A stretch of 64,000 nucleotides of DNA from Treponema sp. (GCA_017449285.1 JAFSJX010000105.1:1-64000), one strand, 5' to 3'. Positions 7,850 to 16,008 are shown, counted from the stretch's first letter. Program-made: numbers and translations. The notes: a model not told the origin generated them from the sequence alone.

Positions 7850-9262
7850 ATGTTTTGTAAATATTGTGGAAAAGAACTTCCTGATTATGCTAACTTTTGT
7901 TCTCAGTGTGGGAAAAAATTAGGTTATCAAAAAAATCATGTAATAAATGAAGAAGCTACAGCTGAAGAATTGTTCGACAAAGCAAGTGAATTTGCACAAA
8001 ATAATAACTTTGCTGAGGCTGTCCCATTTTTTGAAAAAGCAGCTGAGCTAGGCAATGAAGATGCAATTTCCTCTTTGGCCATGATTTATATTGATGGCAA
8101 AGGAATCCCACCAGACTATGAAAAGGGATTGAAATACTTACACAAAAGTATCAACAGTGGTAATCCATTTTCAATCAATTATTTAGGAACTCTTTATCTC
8201 GAAGGAAAATGTGTTCCTAAAGATTATGATCAGGCTTTTATTTCCTTTAACATTGCAGCTGAAAAAGGCTATCCTTATGCAATTTTAAATCTTGCATATT
8301 GCTATGAAAATGGCTACGGAACGGAAACTAATATTGATAAAGCAATAAACTGTTACTTTGATGCGATTAATGCTGGATATTCAGAAGATATAATAAAAAG
8401 CGCGATTGATGAACTCTTAAAATATGAACATATTCCCTCTGTGCAAATTTTTCTTAAAAGATTAAGTGCAAGTTCAGATGAAATTGAAGGTTTTACTGAG
8501 CTTATGAAAGCTGCTTTACAAAATTCCGTTAAAAAAGCAAAAAGACTGATTGATGAGGGAGCGGATTTAGAAGAAAAAGATATTAATGGTTGTACAGCTC
8601 TTATGTGGGCTGTATTCTATGATTCCCTAGATGTTGCCAAACTTTTAATTGAATCTGGAGCTGATATAGAAACAAAAAGGAATGATGGCGTTACTCCATT
8701 AATCTTGGCGGCAGAAATGAACTCTGTTGAAACAGCCCAATTATTAATTGAAACTAATGCAAATATAGAAGCAGAATCAAAAGGTAATTCTTATCCGCTT
8801 GGAACAGCAGCATATCACAACAGTATAGATATGGCAAAATTATTGATAAAGGCAGGGGCGGATATAAATGCAAATCCAGAGCATGGAGGATCTCCTCTTG
8901 GCTGGGCTGCTCTCAATAATTCATATGAAATTGCACAGATACTAATTGAATTAGGCGCAGCAATTGATTCAAAAGATTCCATGGGTTGTACACCTTTGTA
9001 TTTGGCTGTTAATGGACATAACCTTAAAATAATGAAATTGCTAATTGAACATGGAGCAGATGTGAACGAGAAAGATAATTTTAATGGAACGATTCTTATG
9101 GCTGCAATACGAGAAGATTTTATTGAAGCCGTAGAATTACTGTGTACAAACAATGTAGATGTAACTGCAAAAAATGATGATTGCCAAACAGCATTAATGA
9201 TTGCCCAAGAGCTTGATAGAAAAGAAATAATTGATTTGCTGACAGCCCATGAAATTAAATAA
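7850..9262 (+). CDS. Zinc-ribbon protein with Sel1-like and ankyrin repeats
   Basis: The ATG at 7850 is chosen because GGAG at 7837-7840 is spaced about 9 bases from it; the reading from 7835 would start inside that site. The 470-residue product has an N-terminal zinc ribbon (C3/C6...C17/C20), then three to four Sel1-like repeats (about 35-200, with A-x-x-Y-xx-GxG motifs such as LAMIYIDGKGIPPDYEKG). Six or so ankyrin repeats follow (about 210-465, e.g. NGCTALMWAVFYDSLDVAKLLI). Both repeat types are protein-binding scaffolds. No catalytic domain is seen, so it may be an adaptor or regulator for its neighbours. It is the last gene of the 3,639-9,262 run. Confidence 0.8.
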   Translation: MFCKYCGKELPDYANFCSQCGKKLGYQKNHVINEEATAEELFDKASEFAQNNNFAEAVPFFEKAAELGNEDAISSLAMIYIDGKGIPPDYEKGLKYLHKSINSGNPFSINYLGTLYLEGKCVPKDYDQAFISFNIAAEKGYPYAILNLAYCYENGYGTETNIDKAINCYFDAINAGYSEDIIKSAIDELLKYEHIPSVQIFLKRLSASSDEIEGFTELMKAALQNSVKKAKRLIDEGADLEEKDINGCTALMWAVFYDSLDVAKLLIESGADIETKRNDGVTPLILAAEMNSVETAQLLIETNANIEAESKGNSYPLGTAAYHNSIDMAKLLIKAGADINANPEHGGSPLGWAALNNSYEIAQILIELGAAIDSKDSMGCTPLYLAVNGHNLKIMKLLIEHGADVNEKDNFNGTILMAAIREDFIEAVELLCTNNVDVTAKNDDCQTALMIAQELDRKEIIDLLTAHEIK

Positions 9263-9280
9263 ATAAAATAGCTGAATACT

Positions 9281-9432
9281 TTTAATACTCAAAAACCATA
9301 AAAAGGTGCAAGACTTTCTTTGATGTAAGCATGAATTTTATCCAACTTGCCGAAATGAATGGTATATGTGAGATTGCAGCTCGATATAATCAGAAAGGGC
9401 GTGATTATGTCCTGCAAAACCACCTAAAATGA
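9281..9432 (+). pseudogene. Short coding remnant
   Basis: A 50-codon open stretch ends at 9432. Its last 33 residues from the ATG at 9331 (FIQLAEMNGICEIAARYNQ, then GRDYVLQNHLK) look like the real C-terminus of a protein, but no ribosome site or full-length gene precedes it. It is most likely the tail of a deleted gene in the degraded interval after the ankyrin gene. The family is not recognised. Confidence 0.3.
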
Positions 9433-9502
9433 AAAGTCCCCTTCCAGTTGACCAAAACAACGCCCCTCTCTGCTACACTACCACACAAGGAGGTCACTAT
9501 AA

Positions 9503-9808
9503 TTGACAAAAACTTACTTCACCAGCTATTCCGACCAAATCGATACTCCAATTGTCGGTCGGGTGGCAACGATAAACGAGCCTGGATACGGAAATCTCTA
9601 TCGGCTTGACCGAGCTGGACTAGAAAACACAGAGCTAAATCTCAAATACATGGCGGCGGTCACTGGAAGCGGCTTCTACTACCAAAAACTGCTGGAAGTC
9701 CAAAATAAGCTTCATGAACTAAAAATCGCAAAAGCAGAAATCTCAGAAAAGTACCCCTACGACGGAAAATCGACTTTTGCCGAGCTTTTGGACAAGGCTT
9801 TAGGGTAA
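9503..9808 (+). CDS. Small hypothetical protein with TTG start
   Basis: The frame opens at a TTG at 9503, placed 9 bases after a strong AAGGAGG at 9487-9493; no in-frame ATG occurs until residue 49, so TTG is the likely start. The 101-residue product is soluble with a basic Lys/Glu-rich C-terminal helix (about 60-85). No domain is recognised. The SD motif and codon usage support a real gene. It stands alone between remnants, so no neighbour gives a clue to its role. Confidence 0.5.
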   Translation: MTKTYFTSYSDQIDTPIVGRVATINEPGYGNLYRLDRAGLENTELNLKYMAAVTGSGFYYQKLLEVQNKLHELKIAKAEISEKYPYDGKSTFAELLDKALG

Positions 9809-9827
9809 AAGCATATTTTCCCTGCCC

Positions 9828-9980
9828 CTAAAACAAGTCCCCTGCCGTGACTACAAAATATCTCCCATCCCCGCTAATCGTCTTTTTCACGCCGTCGATT
9901 ACGCCGTTTTTAGAGAAAAATCGACAGTTCAAGGAAATGCGAGCGTAATTCACCCCACATACACTGTTAGCGATTCTCAC
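9828..9980 (-). other. Possible small ORF, 50 codons
   Basis: On the minus strand a GTG at 9980 opens a frame reading VRIANSVCGVNYARISLN and ending GRYFVVTAGDLF. The composition looks protein-like and fills the interval between the TTG-start gene and the TM2 fragment, but there is no ribosome site. It may be a remnant or chance. Confidence 0.2.
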
Positions 9981-9995
9981 CCTATAAAACAATAT

Positions 9996-10244
9996 ATGCC
10001 GACAGAATCATCAAAAAGCCAGCTTGTAGCGGCTTTGCTCGCTTTCTTCTTGGACGAATTCGGCGCACATCGTTTTTATGTCGGAAAGAAAAAATCTGCT
10101 GCGGCACAACTTATTCTTTCAATTGTGGGATTTATTTTATGCTTTGTGTGCAATGCGGAAAAGAAATCAGCGATAGTGCAAAATTTTGTCCGAACTGCGG
10201 TGAAATCTGGGGTACGGCAAAAGAATCTACGGGCAGACATTTGA
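9996..10244 (+). pseudogene. Truncated TM2-domain protein
   Basis: Residues about 7-48 match the start of a TM2 domain: LVAALLAFFLDEFGAHRFYV, then GKKK and a second hydrophobic stretch LILSIVGFILCFV. TM2 proteins are small two-helix membrane proteins. The domain is cut inside the second helix at about 10,140, where the sequence passes into a zinc-ribbon gene read in another frame; the remaining residues of this frame are a non-native tail. There is no good ribosome site before the ATG. A deletion or rearrangement is the simplest explanation. Confidence 0.55.
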
Positions 10245-10357
10245 ATTGCAGAATATACAGACGGCGACAAACGCCAGCCCTAGGGAGCGGCCCTGCGGAG
10301 AAGACCAAAAGGAACTGGCGTAAAACACAAGCAACACACAGCCACACTTCCGTATAA
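10139..10357 (+). pseudogene. Zinc-ribbon gene fragment overlapping the TM2 remnant
   Basis: From the ATG at 10139 the frame reads MLCVQCGKEISDSAKFCPNC, a canonical N-terminal zinc ribbon with C3/C6 and C17/C20, of the same type as those at 5695 and 7850. After about 25 residues it becomes basic, low-complexity sequence with no fold. Intact relatives usually carry the ribbon first and a TM2 domain after it; here the order is reversed and the frames overlap, so these are probably scrambled parts of such a gene. Confidence 0.5.
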
Positions 10358-10406
10358 AAACATCCGTGTCCTATCTGTGTGCATCTGCGTTAATCTGTGT
10401 CAAACT

Positions 10407-10925
10407 TTACTGGTCGTTAAACTCACTTACAAGCGCTGAGACCGTAGCCTTAGCATCTCCGTAAATCATAACGGTATTGTCGTTGGTAAACAGCGGGTTC
10501 TCTACACCAGAGAAACCTGTACCCTTACCGCGCTTGAGTACGAATACTGTGCGTGCTTCGTGAGCGTTTACGATTGGCATACCGTAGAGCGGTGAGCTTT
10601 CGTCGTTGATAGCATCCGGGTTAACAACGTCGTTTGCACCGATAACGATTGCAACGTCAACATTGCTCATCTGCGGATTCATTTCATCGGCAGTTTTAAG
10701 CTGCTCGTAAGGAACATTTGCCTCAGCCAGCAATACATTCATGTGTCCTGGCATTCGGCCTGCAACCGGGTGGATTGCAAAGTTTACTTCCGCACCGTTC
10801 TCTTCAAGCTTGTCGCAAAGCTCTTTTACTGCATGCTGAGCCTGAGCAACAGCCATACCGTATCCCGGAACAAAGACCACATTCTTCGCCGCCTCCAGAA
10901 TCATGTAGGCATCCTCGACAGACAT
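10407..10925 (-). pseudogene. Stray second copy of the NADP-binding domain (dIII) of pntB
   Basis: The 172-residue frame repeats the last 172 residues of the intact pntB at 14084 with only the final residue changed (Gln for Ala), yet the DNA differs at dozens of positions, nearly all silent. Homology extends a few codons upstream (PAREPKA versus PAKEPKA), then an in-frame stop occurs, so it lacks the membrane domain II. The NADP loop GYGMAVAQAQ is intact. No ribosome site is convincing. It is either a displaced old 3' end of pntB or a partial duplication. Whether it is translated as a free dIII is unknown. Confidence 0.8.
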
Positions 10926-10941
10926 AGCCTTCGGTTCCCTT

Positions 10942-11012
10942 GCAGGATGTTCCCCCTACGGTCGCTTATGCTCCCTTCGGGGCGTTCTTTTCGGAGTTCC
11001 GTGCTTCCGTAC
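10942..11012. repeat. TTCGG/CGGTCGCT-type dispersed repeat
   Basis: The stretch with CTACGGTCGCTTATGCTCCC and CTTCGGGGCGTTC is related to 16,009-16,110 (CTTCGGTCGCTACGCTCCC...). Both lie in gene-free DNA next to pnt-derived sequence and contain short inverted GAAGG/CCTTC-type words. It is probably a degenerate family of extragenic repeats; this copy abuts the broken end of the pntB fragment. Confidence 0.45.
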
Positions 11013-11136
11013 TATATTGCCCCTGCATTCTTTAACACTTGGTTTATCAGACGATTTTATCTAATTTCAGTATTCTTGCCACAATAACTTGTTTTTTTTC
11101 AAAATAATAAATATTATATTTCATTGGAGATGTACG

Positions 11137-12009
11137 ATGGCAAAAGGATTTAAAATATTATTTTCTTTTTTCCTGTTTTGTAGCACTGTCAGCATTTTGC
11201 CTTTATTTGCAGAAAAGTTTTTGAGCGGTGGTATTGAATACGGAATTGGTCATATTGAGGTAGATTGGGCTGAGTCAAAATGGGATATGCCAAATGGAAC
11301 CGCTCTGATAACGCAACTTTCAGAAGGTTGGTTAGCAAAAACGCCAAAGAAACTAATAATTCCACCGACTGTTGAATATCATGGCAAATCGTATCGTGTC
11401 ACACGGATTGCATCATGTGCAACAGTAGGACTGGCAAGAATGCTTTTTGGAGACGAAATAGAAGAAATTGTTTTGCCTGAAACAATGGAAACATTGGAGT
11501 TTCATTCTCTTTATGGTTGTCGGAGATTGAAAAAAATTACTATACCTGCATCGTTAACAGAAATTGATGAAAATGCACTCCCATTAAGCAATATTGGAGG
11601 ACAATCACAATTTTACACTTACAATTTGGAAGAAATTGTTGTTGATAAAAACAACCCTAAATATCAGACTGTTGACGGCGTGCTATTTGATAAAGATTTC
11701 CGCACATTGCTTATTTATCCACCTCTGAAAAGAGATAAGTTATATACAATTCCTACTGGAGTCAATACTTTGTCTAAATATTCTTTTAATGGTACGAAAT
11801 TTTTGGAACGACTGAAAATTCCTGAATCAGTAACATCCATAGAGCAATCTGCTTTTAATGCTACTTCCATCAAATACATAAATATTCCCGCTTCTGTGAC
11901 GAATTTAAGGAAATATGATTTCTCCAAGAACATGGAAATACAAGTTGTCGCTGGTTCATACGGAGAAACATATGTAAAAGAAAACGGATTTACTTATACA
12001 GTGAAATAA
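11137..12009 (+). CDS. Exported BspA-type leucine-rich-repeat protein
   Basis: The ATG at 11137 follows TTGGAGA and starts a clear signal peptide (MAKGFKILFSFFLFC... cut near FAEK). An upstream reading from 11089 adds residues without a ribosome site. The 290-residue product carries LRR_5/BspA-like repeats: LPETMETLEFHSLYGCRRLK, ITIPASLTEIDENAL, LKIPESVTSIEQSAF, INIPASVTNL. Such proteins are surface or periplasmic binding proteins, often for host or matrix ligands. A 10-base spacing to the next small exported gene suggests an operon. It has fewer repeats than typical family members. Confidence 0.85.
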   Translation: MAKGFKILFSFFLFCSTVSILPLFAEKFLSGGIEYGIGHIEVDWAESKWDMPNGTALITQLSEGWLAKTPKKLIIPPTVEYHGKSYRVTRIASCATVGLARMLFGDEIEEIVLPETMETLEFHSLYGCRRLKKITIPASLTEIDENALPLSNIGGQSQFYTYNLEEIVVDKNNPKYQTVDGVLFDKDFRTLLIYPPLKRDKLYTIPTGVNTLSKYSFNGTKFLERLKIPESVTSIEQSAFNATSIKYINIPASVTNLRKYDFSKNMEIQVVAGSYGETYVKENGFTYTVK

Positions 12010-12020
12010 CTGGGAGTATT

Positions 12021-12332
12021 ATGAAAAGAAATTTTTTTTTGTTTGCGTTTATAGTGTTCGGTTTTCTTGCTTTTGGCGATGTAAAAACAATAGTAAAAAC
12101 AAATTTGCGGAGTGAACCCAACGAACGTGAATTTCGAGAAATTCCTGACGCACCGAAAGGATATCACCTAATTGGAGTAGAAACGATTTTTTATACTGAT
12201 AGTTACGGAGGAACTCGAACAAATATGATTCGAATTTTTTATTATTCAGATGACCCAGATAATCATTCGTTCGCATTATCTTCTGTTTCTTTGGACAGCG
12301 ATTATTACCACAAAAAGCAGATTAATCTGTAA
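12021..12332 (+). CDS. Small exported protein
   Basis: The 103-residue protein starts with a signal peptide (MKRNFFLFAFIVFGFLAFG), leaving about 83 residues that include many Tyr, Asp and Ser residues and no cysteine. A GGGAG site precedes the ATG. It is co-directional with the LRR protein 11 bases upstream. No family is recognised; it is probably periplasmic. Confidence 0.6.
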   Translation: MKRNFFLFAFIVFGFLAFGDVKTIVKTNLRSEPNEREFREIPDAPKGYHLIGVETIFYTDSYGGTRTNMIRIFYYSDDPDNHSFALSSVSLDSDYYHKKQINL

Positions 12333-12345
12333 CTTTTGTGACTAG

Positions 12346-12384
12346 GCATCTCGAAAAATCGCTTGCAGAGATTTTTCGAGATGC
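12346..12384. terminator. Perfect 15-bp hairpin between convergent genes
   Basis: GCATCTCGAAAAATC pairs with GATTTTTCGAGATGC around a 9-base loop that contains CTTG. There is no long T-run, but its place between two convergent stop codons fits a bidirectional transcript end. Confidence 0.6.
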
Positions 12385-12390
12385 CCTATA

Positions 12391-13374
12391 TTAATACTCA
12401 TATCGTTCTATATAGCCAGTTCCCTTACATCTGGTACACATATAAGGATGCGTATGAACAGGCTTCAGAGATTCACATATGTCGCACCACTCTTTTGTCA
12501 GTTCAGAGTACTTAAGCCCATAGGAAGGTGGATAAGAACAATATAATGTTCGTCTTTTGCCTTTACAACTCGGACAAATTTCTCTGATTTTTTGAGGCTG
12601 AGTGGTTTGTGAAGGCGTTGAATAATCCGGCACACCTAGCGGAGTCATAACAGGAAGTGGAGTCGCAACATTCGATTGTACAGGTTCTTTTATATCTTCA
12701 TATCGCGCAATTCGTTGTGGCTGCGGAATGTAGTTTGCATTCGGAGAATATACGCTATATCCTTTTTTTAGCAATTGACTAGCTAGTTCATCACGCTTTG
12801 CAGACCATTGATTCCAATATTCCATATACTCAAGCATTTGCATTGTGTTGTCCGCAACAAGCATTGCCTGATACCATTGTTCCGCTTTTTCTTTGGCTAT
12901 GTTGTACTCTTTTAGAAGATTTTCAATTTCTGGTTTTATCGTGTTCCGAAACGACAGTTTTTCCGAAAAAGTAAGCCAATCCGCAATACCATACAAACCA
13001 TATTTCATTTCACAGAGTAATAAAACGATATAATACTCACCATCGTCTGGTTGATTTTTGTATGGAAGTTTCCAGCGAAGATCCTCATAGTGTTGTCCAG
13101 ATTCAAGCATATCCAATTCTTTTTCTGTGAGAACCCAACCTTGTATTATGCCACCGTTATAAGTTGAATCTGTAAGCATAAAACAGACTTTCATCTTCGC
13201 ACTTTTTGCGTTACTCGTATTGATAATTCCATCGCCATTTAAAGATACTGATGAATTTGATTTCAAAATCTGGTACGACCAGTCACCTTCAAATTTAACT
13301 TTTGGTGATTCTTCGGCAAAGCAGATTTTGCATAACAAGAATAATAACAAAAAGAATTTCTTTAATTGTTTCAT
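12391..13374 (-). CDS. Exported protein with DnaJ-like zinc-finger C-terminus
   Basis: The start at 13374 (MKQLKKFFLLLFLLCK...) is preceded by GGAG at a 9-base spacing; the five codons upstream begin with TTG inside the ribosome site. The 327-residue product has a signal peptide, a region of about 200 residues of mixed fold with a coiled helix (about 150-195), a Pro/Thr-rich linker, and near the C-terminus CPSCKGKRR...CDIC...CTRCKGTGY, which resembles the CxxCxGxG cysteine repeats of DnaJ. An exported CxxCxGxG protein may bind metal or hold unfolded proteins, but the role is unknown. Confidence 0.65.
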   Translation of the reverse strand: MKQLKKFFLLLFLLCKICFAEESPKVKFEGDWSYQILKSNSSVSLNGDGIINTSNAKSAKMKVCFMLTDSTYNGGIIQGWVLTEKELDMLESGQHYEDLRWKLPYKNQPDDGEYYIVLLLCEMKYGLYGIADWLTFSEKLSFRNTIKPEIENLLKEYNIAKEKAEQWYQAMLVADNTMQMLEYMEYWNQWSAKRDELASQLLKKGYSVYSPNANYIPQPQRIARYEDIKEPVQSNVATPLPVMTPLGVPDYSTPSQTTQPQKIREICPSCKGKRRTLYCSYPPSYGLKYSELTKEWCDICESLKPVHTHPYMCTRCKGTGYIERYEY

Positions 13375-13513
13375 AAAAAATTTCTCCAATGAAATATATT
13401 TATCAGCAAACTATAGTATATCTATTCAGAATAGTGTAAATCTCAATCTGTTATTTGTCAAATTTTTATTATCTGTTTAGAAATAGAATATATATCAATA
13501 AGGAAATTTAGAA

Positions 13514-13840
13514 ATGACGGAAAATGAAATAAGGAACAATCTTGCAAGAAATATAAAAACATTTAGAACAATACATCACATTTCACAAGCCGACCTTGCA
13601 GAGCGGGCTGAAATTTCAATTCCGTTTTTATCACAAATTGAATGTGCAAATAAATTTCCATCACCTGCAATACTTGCTAAAATTTCTGATGCACTGGATG
13701 TTTCTGTTTCAGATTTATTTGCAGAAAAGGAAAAAGTTCATTCAGAAAACCATACATTTATGTTAAATGCTATAAAAGCGATTCTGAACGGACAAATCAA
13801 ATCTTTTGAGAATTTTTGTGAGAATTATTTTGAAAAGTAA
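13514..13840 (+). CDS. XRE-family helix-turn-helix regulator
   Basis: The 108-residue protein has a complete HTH (residues about 9-65: ISQADLAERAEISIPFLSQI, then FPSPAILAKISDAL) and a short C-terminal helix. The alanine-led helix and the IE-CAN-KFPSP turn are typical of Cro/C1 regulators. AAGGAA lies before the ATG. It reads away from the zinc-finger protein at 13374; the AT-rich 140-bp interval contains CTATTC/GAATAG dyads that could be its operator (inference). It closes the AT-rich accessory block. Confidence 0.85.
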   Translation: MTENEIRNNLARNIKTFRTIHHISQADLAERAEISIPFLSQIECANKFPSPAILAKISDALDVSVSDLFAEKEKVHSENHTFMLNAIKAILNGQIKSFENFCENYFEK

Positions 13841-13930
13841 AAGAGATTTGCAATTTTATTTGAGATTTTATCCAGCATACTGCATCACGCTCTCCTCAAA
13901 GGCGAAAGAAAACTTTATTCCAAACTAAAC

Positions 13931-13973
13931 AAAAAAAACGCCAGTTCCCGCAAAAGCAAGAACTGGCGTTTTG
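13931..13973 (-). terminator. Rho-independent terminator of the pnt operon
   Basis: Read on the minus strand, AACGCCAGTTC pairs with GAACTGGCGTT around an 11-base loop and is followed by eight T residues. It lies 111 bases after the pntB stop codon. Confidence 0.85.
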
Positions 13974-14057
13974 AAAAGTGCTAGGCTATGGAGCAGTGCC
14001 GAAGGCAGTCGGTAGCGAATGCGAACGACCGCGCGTTAGCAAGCTGCGGAACAGCCG

Positions 14058-14073
14058 GTCTGCGTAAGCAGAC
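14058..14073. other. Small hairpin with GTAA tetraloop after pntB
   Basis: GTCTGC pairs with GCAGAC around GTAA, a GNRA-type tetraloop when read as + strand RNA. It lies just after the pntB stop and before the terminator. Confidence 0.45.
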
Positions 14074-14083
14074 AGCACCCAAA

Positions 14084-15535
14084 CTATGCGTCATTAAACT
14101 CACTTACAAGCGCTGAGACTGTAGCCTTAGCATCTCCGTAAATCATAACGGTGTTGTCGTTCGTAAAGAGCGGATTCTCCACCCCAGAGAAGCCCGTACC
14201 CTTACCGCGCTTCAATACGAATACCGTTCTAGCCTCGTGAGCATTGACAATCGGCATACCGTAAAGCGGTGAGCTTTCATCGTTAATCGCGTCCGGGTTT
14301 ACGACATCGTTTGCACCGATGACGATTGCAACATCAACATTGCTCATCTGCGGATTCATTTCATCGGCAGTTTTGAGCTGCTCGTAAGGAACATTTGCCT
14401 CAGCCAACAATACGTTCATGTGTCCTGGCATGCGACCTGCAACCGGGTGGATTGCGAAATTTACTTCCGCGCCGTTCTCTTCAAGCTTGTCGCAAAGCTC
14501 TTTTACAGCGTGCTGAGCCTGAGCAACAGCCATACCGTATCCCGGAACGAATACGACATTTTTTGCAGCCTCGAGAATCATGTAAGCATCCTCGACAGAC
14601 ATAGCCTTCGGCTCTTTTGCCGGCCCTGCAGCACCCTTCTTCTTTGAGCCACCGAAGCTCTTGAAAAGGAGAGAAGCAAAAGTGCGGTTCATAGCCTTAC
14701 ACATAATCAAGGTCAAAATCAAGCCGGATGCACCTACGAGACAGCCGGAAACGACCAATACTGTGTTGTTGATTGCGAAACCTGCGAAAGCAGCGGCCAA
14801 ACCAGACAAAGCGTTCAAGAATGAAATGATAACCGGCATGTCACCGCCACCAATCGGGATAACCATGGTAAAGCCCAAAAGGAGGAAGATTGCCGTAGAA
14901 GCGATTACGCCGCATTTTTCAATTTCTGCGAATCCGAAGGGATTTTCTGCAGTGAAGAATGAGTAGGCGATGATTGAAGCCAAGCCGAGCACACAGAGAA
15001 CGCCGTTCAAAGCGTTCTTTGCAGGAATTACCCAGCCCTTGAAAGTCATTTTTCCGCTCAATTTTCCCCAGGCAACCAAAGAACCGGTGAAAGCAACAGC
15101 ACCGATTGCGATTGTAAGACCGAGGGAAACAGCCGTGAAATAGTCGCCCTTTGGAGAAGCGATGTACTGGGTCAGGGCAACGAGGAGTGAAGAAAGACCT
15201 CCGAAACCGTTGAACAAAGCAACAAGCTCAGGCATACCAGTCATCTGAACTTTCTTAGACCAGATTGCACCGATAACCGTACCAATCAAAACAGCGGCAA
15301 CAATCCAGCAGTAGCCGTTTGAAAGAAGCGGATTTCCGCCCCAAGCCGCCGCGTCCGTAGAGAAAGCAGACATTACATCTTTCTGAATAAGAACGGTAAT
15401 AACCGCAATCAGCATACCGATTGCAGAATAAAAGTTACCCTTGCGGGCAGTAGCCGTCTTTCCCAAAAGTTTGATTCCCCGGATAAAGAAGATGCAGGAA
15501 ATCATGTACAGAATTTTAATCAATGTGTCGTTCAT
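14084..15535 (-). CDS. pntB: NAD(P) transhydrogenase subunit beta
   Basis: This 483-residue membrane protein carries domain II membrane helices (about 1-290) followed by domain III (about 310-483), which binds NADP(H) with the GYGMAVAQAQ loop and the GRMPGHMNVLLAEA and VIGANDVVNP motifs. With PntA it moves a hydride from NADH to NADP while protons flow inward, supplying NADPH. Length and motifs are normal for the family. It starts 11 bases after pntA2. The last 172 codons exist a second time at 10407. A terminator follows at 13931-13973. Confidence 0.95.
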   Translation of the reverse strand: MNDTLIKILYMISCIFFIRGIKLLGKTATARKGNFYSAIGMLIAVITVLIQKDVMSAFSTDAAAWGGNPLLSNGYCWIVAAVLIGTVIGAIWSKKVQMTGMPELVALFNGFGGLSSLLVALTQYIASPKGDYFTAVSLGLTIAIGAVAFTGSLVAWGKLSGKMTFKGWVIPAKNALNGVLCVLGLASIIAYSFFTAENPFGFAEIEKCGVIASTAIFLLLGFTMVIPIGGGDMPVIISFLNALSGLAAAFAGFAINNTVLVVSGCLVGASGLILTLIMCKAMNRTFASLLFKSFGGSKKKGAAGPAKEPKAMSVEDAYMILEAAKNVVFVPGYGMAVAQAQHAVKELCDKLEENGAEVNFAIHPVAGRMPGHMNVLLAEANVPYEQLKTADEMNPQMSNVDVAIVIGANDVVNPDAINDESSPLYGMPIVNAHEARTVFVLKRGKGTGFSGVENPLFTNDNTVMIYGDAKATVSALVSEFNDA

Positions 15536-15546
15536 TCCGCAGCTCC

Positions 15547-15843
15547 TTACTTTTTCTTTGAGTCCTTTGTCTTGAACATACCAAGCATTCGGTCAGTTAC
15601 CATGTAGCCGCCGATAACATTGATAGTCGCAAACACAATGGCGAGGAAGCCGAGGATTGCCCCAACCTTTCCGCCGATTTTAACAGCCAGAGCCGTAATT
15701 GAAATAGCACCGACAACAGTGATACCAGAAATAGCGTTCGTTCCGCTCATCAACGGCGTGTGCAGCTGTGACGGAACCTTTGCAATCAGCTCCAATCCAA
15801 GGAAAGCAGCGATTACAAATACGAAAATAAGCATTATATCCAT
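15547..15843 (-). CDS. pntA2: NAD(P) transhydrogenase alpha subunit, membrane part
   Basis: The 98-residue protein has three membrane segments with the typical QLHTPLMSGTNAISGI loop of the PntA C-terminal (domain II) part. In this three-gene form, alpha is split into a soluble NAD(H)-binding protein and this membrane piece. It precedes pntB by 11 bases. An insertion of about 630 bp with repeats and vapBC debris separates it from pntA1, so readthrough or a separate promoter is needed. Confidence 0.93.
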   Translation of the reverse strand: MDIMLIFVFVIAAFLGLELIAKVPSQLHTPLMSGTNAISGITVVGAISITALAVKIGGKVGAILGFLAIVFATINVIGGYMVTDRMLGMFKTKDSKKK

Positions 15844-15874
15844 AAATTACCTCTAAAAACTTGGCGTTAGCCAT

Positions 15875-15953
15875 GTGCCACGGATGGCACAAATATAAGT
15901 TTACCAACGGTAAACTTAGCAATTAAAAAAATACAGGGATGTATTTTTTTAAT
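15875..15953. repeat. Triple stem-loop element upstream of pntA2
   Basis: Three perfect hairpins lie in a row: GTGCCA/TGGCAC with loop CGGA (15875-15890), TAAGTTTACC/GGTAAACTTA with loop AAC (15896-15918), and a 13-14 bp AT-rich stem with loop GGGA (15922-15953). The same order with different stem sequences but related loops recurs after pnp at 28,978-29,060. Confidence 0.7.
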
Positions 15954-15969
15954 GCAAACTCCTTATGTC

Positions 15970-16000
15970 ATGCTGAACTTGTTTCAGCATCTTTTTTTTT
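15970..16000 (+). terminator. Hairpin with T-run, terminator-like repeat
   Basis: ATGCTGAA pairs with TTCAGCAT around loop CTTGT, followed by C and nine T. It has the form of a + strand terminator, yet no + strand gene precedes it. The stem and loop resemble an extragenic palindrome family. Confidence 0.5.
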
Positions 16001-16008
16001 GGCGTTTC

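Noticed and set aside
10365-10405. ATCTGTGT-type words thought to be a transposon end
   Set aside because: Only a short low-complexity stretch; no inverted partner or transposase was found.
14084-15535. pntB split or frameshifted at the duplicated end
   Set aside because: The frame is complete with normal length and both domains.
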